A DNA stretch of 7,190 nucleotides, taken from the NCBI GenBank assembly GCA_012728155.1, contig JAAYFR010000056.1, forward strand, positions 1-7,190. Direction: 5' to 3'. A program made the translations under genes and the position numbers. Shown piece after piece: positions 1-5,420 of this stretch. Position 1 is the first letter of the stretch. Every line of letters starts with the position of its first letter. The notes beneath the pieces are model-generated. The model had not been told where the DNA came from and made no database searches. It saw only the letters and a list, made by a program, of their open reading frames with translations. Origin of the DNA: Bacteroidales bacterium (lineage in GTDB: Bacteria; Bacteroidota; Bacteroidia; Bacteroidales; Dysgonomonadaceae).

Positions 1-2
1 AT

Positions 3-140
3 CAAAAAGTGAATGATGCAGGTATTAAGTTCAGGAAGTATCCGCTAAAAGTCATGGGTAAGGGAGTTAGTCTTACTGGTTACGACACAAATGAGAAATG
101 GAAAATTATTATTAACGAAGAAATAGAGATTGACGAATGA
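3..140 (+). CDS. C-terminal end of an unidentified protein (5' truncated by the window)
   Basis: A reading frame is open from the first bases of the window and ends at TGA 138-140, giving 45 residues that begin QKVNDAGIKFRKYPL and end IIINEEIEIDE. The other two forward frames close within the first 15 bases. The tail is mixed basic and then acidic, with a beta-strand-like WKIIINEEIEI segment. There is no transmembrane stretch or motif that I recognise. It lies on the same strand as the genes that follow, but 334 non-coding bases and probable att structure separate it from the integrase. It is therefore probably not part of the integrase operon and may be host sequence or the end of a neighbouring accessory gene. 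No function is assigned. Confidence 0.5.
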   Translation, partial: QKVNDAGIKFRKYPLKVMGKGVSLTGYDTNEKWKIIINEEIEIDE

Positions 141-238
141 TTTGAGTAGCGAGAGCAGAGGCAAAATTTATTTTGGCTATGTCGAGTCACGAAAATCAAC
201 TAATTTAAAATAAACTTCTAACTAAAAAGCAGAATTGT

Positions 239-283
239 ACAGGGTGTAGCGAATTAGCTGAAATAGTGTTTGTTACGCCCTGT
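239..283. repeat. Inverted repeat (10-bp stem) followed by a short T run
   Basis: ACAGGGTGTA (239-248) can pair with TACGCCCTGT (274-283), with one G-T pair and a 25-base loop, and TTTT (283-286) follows the stem. It could be a weak terminator for the truncated upstream gene or part of the attachment region. The long loop makes a classical intrinsic terminator doubtful. Confidence 0.35.
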
Positions 284-445
284 TTTGCTTAGTTTGGGAA
301 AAGGCTAAAAACCCAAATTCAGCAGAACAACGCAAAAGATGAGTTACTATCTCATTACCGAGTAATAGATTTGAATTAACCTCTATCTGGTTCTTATTCA
401 GTGTTTTGCGTAATTTTACATAGTGTCGAATAGCTCAATGATAAC

Positions 446-453
446 TAATTTTG
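446..453 (+). promoter_or_regulatory. Putative Bacteroides-type -7 box of the integrase promoter
   Basis: TAATTTTG fits the Bacteroides -7 consensus TAnnTTTG exactly and lies 21 bases upstream of the integrase ATG. This would give a short leader. No good TTTG -33 box is present at the expected 19-21 base spacing, so the promoter may be weak or need an activator. A second perfect -7 match, TAGATTTG at 366-373, lies farther upstream and partly adjoins the 343-359 repeat. Confidence 0.4.
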
Positions 454-474
454 TAACGTTAAAAACATTGAGTT

Positions 475-1719
475 ATGAGGTCAACATTCAAGGTCTTGTT
501 TTATGTGAAGAAAGGCAGCCCGAAACCCAACGGAAACCTGCCTTTGATGTGCCGTCTGACAGTGGACGGCGAGGTTAAACAGTTCAGTTGCAAGATGGAC
601 GTTCCGCTCCGCTTGTGGGACGTGAAGAACAACCGGGCATCGGGCAAGAGCGTGGAAGCGCAGAAAATCAATTTTGCGGTCGATAGAATCCGTGTAGAGG
701 TAAACCGCCGTTATCAGGAGCTGATGCAGACGGACGGTTATGTTACCGCCACCAAACTGAAAAACGCCTATCTCGGTATCGGGGTAAAGCAGGAAACGCT
801 CATGAAACTATTCGAACAACACAACGCCGAGTTTGAGAAGAAAGTAGGTTACAGCCGTGCGCAGGGTACGTTCTCCCGATACCGCACCGTCTACAAACAC
901 ATTCGTGAGTTCCTATCCCTTACCTACCGCAGGGAAGATATACCACTCAAAGAATTGAATTTCACCTTTATCAATGACTTTGAACACTTCCTGCGCGAGG
1001 AAAAGAAATGCCGTACCAATACCGTATGGGGATATATGATTGTACTAAAGCATATTATTTCCATAGCACGGAACACAGGCTTACTGCCGTTCAATCCCTT
1101 TGCAGGATATATCAACAGCCCCGAAAGCGTGGACAGGGGTTACCTTACCGAAGAGGAAATACAGACGCTTATAGACGCCCCGATGAAGAATAAAACCTAC
1201 GAGTTGGTGCGCGACCTCTTCATCTTCTCGACCTTTACCGGTTTGTCGTATGCCGATGTGAAGAACCTCACGAACGACAACCTGCAAACCTTCTTCGACG
1301 GCAACCTGTGGATTATTACCCGAAGACGCAAGACCAACACCGATTCCAATATCCGGCTGTTGGACGTTCCCAAGCGCATTATAGAGAAGTACAAAGGCTT
1401 AACGAATGATAACCGTGTTTTTCCTGTTCCGAGCAATAGCTGTTGCAATACCATCCTAAAAAAGATAGGCGTACAGTGCGGAATCAAAACGCGGCTGACC
1501 TATCACGTCGCACGCCACAGCGCAGCTACGACAATTTTATTATCGCACGGCGTACCCATTGAAACGGTAAGTCGTATTCTTGGGCATACCAATATCAAGA
1601 CCACACAGATTTACGCCCGGATAACCAACCAAAAGATAAGCCGTGATATGGAATCCCTCTCGCAGAAGTTGGAGGGAATGGAGAAAAATATTTGCAATTC
1701 TATTCATGCTACCAACTAA
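475..1719 (+). CDS. Site-specific tyrosine recombinase/integrase, CTnDOT (Bacteroidetes) type
   Basis: This 414-residue integrase would catalyse integration and excision of the element. Residues ~1-100 match the Bacteroidetes arm-DNA-binding domain (FKVLFYVKKGSPKPNG, then a strand-rich region). Residues ~105-210 are the SAM-like core-binding domain, and ~220-400 are the catalytic domain. Visible catalytic positions are Lys286 in RRRKTN, His344 and Arg347 in YHVARHS, His371 in LGHTN, and the nucleophile Tyr380 in TQIYARI. The box normally holding the first arginine reads TGLSYADV (255-262), with Ser258 in its place. The same replacement is known in IntDOT, so this marks the family rather than a defect. 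Length is close to that of IntDOT. The start is ATG 475, preceded by a -7 box. Composition is richer in GC than the cargo genes downstream. It points into the element and is followed by a dyad and the relaxase gene. It is more likely the element's own integrase than a shufflon-type invertase because of the adjacent mob gene. Confidence 0.95.
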   Translation: MRSTFKVLFYVKKGSPKPNGNLPLMCRLTVDGEVKQFSCKMDVPLRLWDVKNNRASGKSVEAQKINFAVDRIRVEVNRRYQELMQTDGYVTATKLKNAYLGIGVKQETLMKLFEQHNAEFEKKVGYSRAQGTFSRYRTVYKHIREFLSLTYRREDIPLKELNFTFINDFEHFLREEKKCRTNTVWGYMIVLKHIISIARNTGLLPFNPFAGYINSPESVDRGYLTEEEIQTLIDAPMKNKTYELVRDLFIFSTFTGLSYADVKNLTNDNLQTFFDGNLWIITRRRKTNTDSNIRLLDVPKRIIEKYKGLTNDNRVFPVPSNSCCNTILKKIGVQCGIKTRLTYHVARHSAATTILLSHGVPIETVSRILGHTNIKTTQIYARITNQKISRDMESLSQKLEGMEKNICNSIHATN

Positions 1720-1723
1720 CTAT

Positions 1724-1758
1724 ACATCACTCGCTATACAAACTGTAGTGAGTGATGT
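1724..1758. repeat. Long hairpin just after the integrase stop codon
   Basis: Bases 1724-1736 pair with 1746-1758, 13 bp with one G-T pair; the outer nine pairs, ACATCACTC and GAGTGATGT, are perfect, and the loop is about 9 bases. It begins 5 bases after the int stop codon. Position suggests transcription termination or mRNA 3'-end protection for int. No U run follows, so it could equally be the first dyad of the transfer origin. Confidence 0.5.
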
Positions 1759-1805
1759 TGTTGATAACAGTAGCTGTTTGGAGTTTATCGGCAACCTGTC
1801 TGAAA

Positions 1806-1906
1806 GGCTTTTCAAAAAAGCCATAGCTTATTAGGGCATTTTTTTCACGCATCCGTTTCACTACTGCTAAAAATGCCCCAATAAGCCAAAGGTTTTCCCC
1901 CTTTGG
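1806..1906. other. Candidate origin of transfer (oriT) upstream of the relaxase
   Basis: Three inverted repeats are stacked in about 100 bases. The first is GGCTTTT (1806-1812) with AAAAGCC (1816-1822). The second is an 18-bp pair, 1826-1843 with 1869-1886, with a single mismatch and a 25-base spacer. The third is CCAAAGG (1886-1892) with CCTTTGG (1900-1906). MobV relaxases usually nick at an oriT placed next to their own gene, with inverted repeats beside the nick site (established for the Pre/Mob and Bacteroides NBU/pBI143 types). Density of dyads and position make this the best oriT candidate in the window. The nick position itself cannot be assigned by eye. Confidence 0.5.
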
Positions 1907-1980
1907 AATCTCCCTTTTACGGTCTGATGACCGTATCGAAAGACGAAAATTATTTGCCAATTTTAATATCAAATAAGCAA

Positions 1981-3225
1981 ATGGGATTTGCAGTCTTACA
2001 TATACAGAAGCCGAAAGGAAACGATAGCGGAACCACCGCCCATATAGAAAGGACGGTCAATCCGGCTAATGCCGACCCGGAACGAAAGTACCTGAACCGG
2101 AATCTTATCGAATATCCCGATGAAGTAGAAACCCGGACACAGGCGATACAGCACCGTATTGAGAACGCAGGGATAAAGCGTAAGATCAGCCACAGCCAAG
2201 TCCGGGCGTTGCAGATTATGCTGTCGGGTACGCCCGAAGATATGCACCGCATACAAGCGGAGGGCAGGCTCGATGAGTGGTGCAGGGATAATATAAAATG
2301 GTTGCAAGATACATTCGGAAAAGACAATGTAGTGTCCGCCGTTCTACACATGGACGAGAAAACGCCCCATATTCACGCTACGGTCGTACCTATCGTAACC
2401 GGAGAAAGAAGAAAAGAGCGGGAGAAAAAGAAGCGGGAACCCAAACCGGAGCAGAGCAAGCCGACCCCAAAGAAATATCGTAAGAAGCCTGCGGATGTAG
2501 TCAGACTGTGTGCCGATGATATCATGACCCGGGATAACCTGAAACTGTATCAGGATACCTATGCCGAAAAAATGGCTAAATACGGACTGGAACGAGGTAT
2601 TAAAGGCTCAGATGCCCGTCATATATCCACTCCGCAATTTTACCGTGATTTGTATGCGAAGAATGAAGACCTGAAAGAAGAAATAGAGGTATTACAAGAG
2701 CGAAAAGAGGAGGTAAACGAGAAGATATGGGATCTGTACGACCGCAAGGACGAAGTGCGGGAGAAGTTCCTCGATATGCACGACTATGTACAGAAGAAAG
2801 AAAAGGAGGTTGCCGAGATGGAGATTCGGCTCGAACAACTCCGAAAGGATTACGAGCCGTACAAGGCGCAGGAAGACCTGAATACATTGCTAGAGGTATT
2901 TCCACAAGTAGCCGAGAACCTGCGAATGGTTCAATTTTGCAAGGGAATCGGATTGGCGGTTGAAAACATAAAGGAGTTGTTTACCGGCAAAGAGGTTACG
3001 ATAACTGGCAAACTTCACTCGTCAGAACACGAAAAGTATTTCGATGTGCAGGATGCCAAGCTACAACTGTATAAGGAAAAGAAGAATCCCGATAAGCTGC
3101 ATCTTTCTCTCAACGGGCAGAACATTATAGACTGGTTTAAGGAGCAGTTTAACAAAGTGAAACAAACGATAAAACCGCATATCAGCCCCGCTGCACCTAA
3201 AGAGAAGAAAGGTAGAGGAATATAG
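1981..3225 (+). CDS. MobV-family relaxase (Pre/Mob plasmid recombination/mobilization protein)
   Basis: This 414-residue protein would nick oriT, stay bound to the 5' end and pilot the strand through another element's conjugation channel. The N-terminus MGFAVLHIQKPKGNDSG and HIER (21-24), then PERKYLNRNL (33-42), form the first conserved Mob/Pre region. The metal-binding histidine motif is HMDEKTPHIH at 123-132 (His123, His130, His132). A basic linker (~142-170, rich in K, R, E and P) leads to a helical region, and residues ~225-295 are strongly charged heptad-like coiled coil. The C-terminus ends in a basic PKEKKGRGI tail. The frame opens earlier, with a TTG at 1903 and an ATG at 1927. I chose ATG 1981 because family members begin at M-G-[FY]-A-V, and the longer version would run through the third oriT dyad. 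Its nicking target is probably in 1806-1906. Mobilization needs a helper conjugative element, because no coupling protein or type IV secretion gene is present. Confidence 0.93.
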   Translation: MGFAVLHIQKPKGNDSGTTAHIERTVNPANADPERKYLNRNLIEYPDEVETRTQAIQHRIENAGIKRKISHSQVRALQIMLSGTPEDMHRIQAEGRLDEWCRDNIKWLQDTFGKDNVVSAVLHMDEKTPHIHATVVPIVTGERRKEREKKKREPKPEQSKPTPKKYRKKPADVVRLCADDIMTRDNLKLYQDTYAEKMAKYGLERGIKGSDARHISTPQFYRDLYAKNEDLKEEIEVLQERKEEVNEKIWDLYDRKDEVREKFLDMHDYVQKKEKEVAEMEIRLEQLRKDYEPYKAQEDLNTLLEVFPQVAENLRMVQFCKGIGLAVENIKELFTGKEVTITGKLHSSEHEKYFDVQDAKLQLYKEKKNPDKLHLSLNGQNIIDWFKEQFNKVKQTIKPHISPAAPKEKKGRGI

Positions 3226-3330
3226 CGCACTAATATCACAATTAAAACAGATCGGAGTAATGGTTTTTATGATATAATAGGGGCTGATTCGCAGATGTTT
3301 ACTATCTTTACAGCTAAAATAACTTATGGG

Positions 3331-3371
3331 CTATGAGTGAAATTTTTCTTCATGAATGATAGCGCTCATAG
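3331..3371. promoter_or_regulatory. Dyad in the leader of the nuclease operon; possible operator or RNA hairpin
   Basis: CTATGAGTG (3331-3339) pairs with CGCTCATAG (3363-3371), nine pairs including one T-G, enclosing a perfect 8-base palindrome TTCATGAA (3349-3356). It ends 22 bases before the first cargo ATG. The gap from 3226 to 3393 otherwise holds only an imperfect -7 box, TATCTTTA (3303-3310), with no clear -33 partner. The dyad could bind a repressor or form a leader hairpin that limits translation of the operon. It is too close to the start codon to be the relaxase terminator alone. Confidence 0.4.
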
Positions 3372-3393
3372 TCATTAAAAATATAGATACGCA

Positions 3394-4527
3394 ATGTTTG
3401 TACTTGACAAAGAGAAGAATAGGATCAATAAAATCAAATGCTGCACTTTCTCAGATCTGAAATTTCGGGAAAGAGAACATTTACAAGAGTGGCTTGAAAA
3501 TACTCCCACAGCCTTTGGAGAAGACGATGAGTTGCTATTTATTCAGAAGGAGTTCGATGGATTTGACGATACACGAGAACGGCTTGATTTGCTTGCAATT
3601 GACAAGCAGGGAGATTTAGTTATCATTGAAAACAAGCTGGATGATAGCGGAAGGGATGTAACCTGGCAGGTGTTAAAATATGCCTCGTATTGCTCAAGCC
3701 TATCAAAGCAACAAATAAAGGACATTTATCAATCTTATCTTGATAAAAAAGGAGTTTCCGAAAATGCGGAAAGTAATATTTCAGATTTTTTAGATGCAGA
3801 GGATTTTAAGGAAATTCAATTAAATAAAACTCAAAGGATAATTTTGGTATCTGGTAATTACAGGAAAGAAGTAACATCTACCGTTCTATGGCTATTACAA
3901 AAATATAATATTAAAATTCAATGCTTTAAAGCCACGCCATTTTCTTTTGGAGAGCAAATTTTTCTTAACATCGAACAAATCATTCCCGTTCATGAGGTGG
4001 AAGAATATACCATAAAAATGGCAGAAAAAGCTCAAGAGGAGCAAAGTACTCAAGAGGAGCAAGTGATCAGGCATAAAATAAGGATTGAGTTTTGGAAATT
4101 GTTATTGCCCAAGCTCAATACGAAAACCAATCTTTTCGCAAATGTCAGTCCATCGAAAGATAATTGGATTACAGCAGGATCGGGTGTCAGCGGTGTTGGA
4201 TTTGTTTTCTCCATAGCAAAAAATTATGCCCGAACCGAAGTTTATATGTCAAGAGGTAATACTGAAGAGAATAAGTTTGTTTTCGATAAATTGTTTCTAC
4301 AGAAAGATGAAATTGAAAAACAGACAGGTACTTTAGAGTGGGAACGGCTTGAAAATAAAAAGGCATGTAGAATAAAGCAAGAACTACGAAATGTAAGTCT
4401 GTATGAAAAAGATGATTGGGATAAAATGGTGGATTTCCTAATAATGAGCATGGTTAAAATGGAAACCGCATTTAAGAAACCATTACAAACTATTAATAGA
4501 GAGTTAAAAGCAGAAGTTAAAGAATAA
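3394..4527 (+). CDS. PD-(D/E)XK-like nuclease with C-terminal DUF4268 domain
   Basis: This 377-residue soluble protein has two parts. Residues ~20-200 resemble the DUF91/NucS-like branch of the PD-(D/E)XK nuclease fold. A helix with acidic residues (REREHLQEWLENTP, 25-38) is followed by RLDLLAID (63-70, Asp65), then LVIIENK (75-81, Glu79 and Lys81) as the E-x-K pair, then Gln92 in WQVLKYASYCS. These are the expected catalytic positions for metal-dependent DNA cleavage. A hydrophilic hinge (~205-226) contains QEEQSTQEEQ. Residues ~226-365 match DUF4268 (HKIRIEFWKLLLPKLN, then GVGFVFSI and ARTEVYMSRG), a domain of unknown mechanism often seen in accessory and defence loci. There is no signal peptide or membrane segment. 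The family usually starts at this Met, so ATG 3394 is secure. It is the first gene of a coupled operon, and its TAA overlaps the next ATG by one base (TAATG). DNA rather than RNA as substrate is inferred from the fold. Confidence 0.88.
   Translation: MFVLDKEKNRINKIKCCTFSDLKFREREHLQEWLENTPTAFGEDDELLFIQKEFDGFDDTRERLDLLAIDKQGDLVIIENKLDDSGRDVTWQVLKYASYCSSLSKQQIKDIYQSYLDKKGVSENAESNISDFLDAEDFKEIQLNKTQRIILVSGNYRKEVTSTVLWLLQKYNIKIQCFKATPFSFGEQIFLNIEQIIPVHEVEEYTIKMAEKAQEEQSTQEEQVIRHKIRIEFWKLLLPKLNTKTNLFANVSPSKDNWITAGSGVSGVGFVFSIAKNYARTEVYMSRGNTEENKFVFDKLFLQKDEIEKQTGTLEWERLENKKACRIKQELRNVSLYEKDDWDKMVDFLIMSMVKMETAFKKPLQTINRELKAEVKE
4031..4062 (+). repeat. 14-base tandem direct repeat coding for the inter-domain hinge
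   Basis: CTCAAGAGGAGCAA occurs at 4031-4044 and again at 4049-4062, an 18-base period. It encodes the duplicated QEEQ of the linker between nuclease and DUF4268 domains. The period is a multiple of three, so gain or loss of a unit would keep the frame and change only hinge length. Confidence 0.8.
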
Positions 4528-5420
4528 TGACAAATCAAGAAATAGCTTTTCAACTCCGTCAAATCACGCAGAACGGTAATATAAATTTACCGGAATCGAT
4601 TGATTTTGAGCTATCAGATGGCATACTTAAAGTTGGCATTTCAGACAAAGGAGTGTGTGCGAACATGCAATCGAATGAATCAGCTTTTGAGGGATGGGCT
4701 CTTTGTCTGAAAGCATGGCTTCCCGATTTGATAGATAAGGTTTCAATTTTCTGGAATGCAACCACTCCCAAATCGGATACACTCCATTACGAGAGATTTA
4801 AATATCGTGTTTGGAAATTTATAAAGGCTTATGATTGGGCTGAAAACGGCTCCTTGTTTAATATGGATTATTACGGAGAAAATCTCAAGAATTGGGTAGT
4901 AAATTTCCCATGTAAAGAAGCCGATAAAGAAGCGCAAGGAGAGGAAGCTATTCTTGAAAGAGAGTACATCATTAAGCATAAAGAAAGTTATGATGTGATC
5001 GATCAACAACTGCCGGTAGGTGTATTTAATAGTGTTATATCAAAAGAGAGTTGCGTAATGCCGCGGGGCAAAAGCCAGATCGACATTTGGGCTTTACGTG
5101 GCGATACTTTGCATATCTTTGAATTGAAGAGATCAGATAATATAATGGTCGGGATTATATCTGAATTGATGTATTACGTCAATATTATGAATGATATTAA
5201 AAATCGAAGAATTAAATATCCACAAGATGCAAAACACTGCGAATATAGAAATTTTGATGTTTTGTATAATTCTTTAGATCCAAATAAAATCCACTCTATA
5301 AAGGGTCATTTTCTCGCGACAAAACTTCATCCATTAATATCCCCTGCTGTCATAATTCTTGTCAATGACAGTTATATACACAAGATGGAACACATAGAAT
5401 ATTCTTATATTCCGTTATGA
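4527..5420 (+). CDS. Second PD-(D/E)XK-like nuclease domain protein, N-terminal region unknown
   Basis: This 297-residue protein has no named family that I recognise. Residues ~1-125 are a mixed alpha/beta region rich in aromatics (FEGWALCLKAWLPDLI, 54-69; FKYRVWKFIKAYDW, 91-104) with no motif I can name. Residues ~140-285 read as a PD-(D/E)XK core: acidic helix EEAILEREYIIK (139-150), then LPVGVF (162-167), QIDIW (184-188, Asp186), then LHIFELKR (195-202, Glu199 and Lys201). A helix with Glu213 follows (IISELMYYVNIMNDI). Spacing of Asp to E-x-K is normal for the fold. There are no membrane segments. The ATG at 4527 shares one base with the upstream TAA, and the TGA at 5418-5420 overlaps the next ATG as ATGA, so it is translated together with both neighbours. 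It may cut DNA itself, or serve as a recognition subunit for its nuclease neighbour. The fold assignment rests on motif reading only. Confidence 0.72.
   Translation: MTNQEIAFQLRQITQNGNINLPESIDFELSDGILKVGISDKGVCANMQSNESAFEGWALCLKAWLPDLIDKVSIFWNATTPKSDTLHYERFKYRVWKFIKAYDWAENGSLFNMDYYGENLKNWVVNFPCKEADKEAQGEEAILEREYIIKHKESYDVIDQQLPVGVFNSVISKESCVMPRGKSQIDIWALRGDTLHIFELKRSDNIMVGIISELMYYVNIMNDIKNRRIKYPQDAKHCEYRNFDVLYNSLDPNKIHSIKGHFLATKLHPLISPAVIILVNDSYIHKMEHIEYSYIPL

Larger units (their letters stand above)
141..474. other. Non-coding region upstream of the integrase; candidate left element end (attachment region)
   Basis: This 334-base AT-rich stretch has no convincing gene. It holds several dyads: 239-248 with 274-283 (10 bp, one G-T pair), 291-298 with 312-319 (8 bp, one G-T pair), and an 8-bp perfect inverted pair ACGCAAAA (330-337) and TTTTGCGT (404-411). 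It also holds a 17-base word (343-359) that recurs with two mismatches at 6944-6960. TTTTGC-type words near the int start are of interest because IntDOT-family core sites contain TTTGC (established for CTnDOT). Two Bacteroides -7 boxes occur, TAGATTTG at 366-373 and TAATTTTG at 446-453. The position just upstream of int is where attP-derived sequence normally lies in such elements. The exact crossover site cannot be read from one copy of the element. Confidence 0.45.

Noticed and set aside
141..474. tRNA gene or tRNA 3' end as the integration target
   Set aside because: No cloverleaf, T-loop GTTCRA box or CCA end could be found here or at 6695-7034.
1733..1742. GCTATACAAA shared with 6697-6706, each soon after a stop codon
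   Set aside because: A 10-base match between two places in 7 kb is expected by chance many times over, and the flanks do not agree.
1903..1980. Longer relaxase start at TTG 1903 or ATG 1927
   Set aside because: The extra 26 residues do not resemble MobV proteins, which begin at the M-G-F-A-V motif. The extension would also begin inside the third oriT dyad.
1950..2351. Antisense open frame of 133 codons opposite the relaxase
   Set aside because: It lies wholly opposite the conserved MobV catalytic region, encodes a low-complexity-like serine/cysteine-rich product with no motif, and is a shadow of the real gene.
3273..3278. TATAAT before the cargo operon as a sigma-70 -10 box
   Set aside because: Bacteroidales use the TAnnTTTG -7 type box, and no suitable -35 sequence lies upstream. 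An AT-rich gap gives this word easily.
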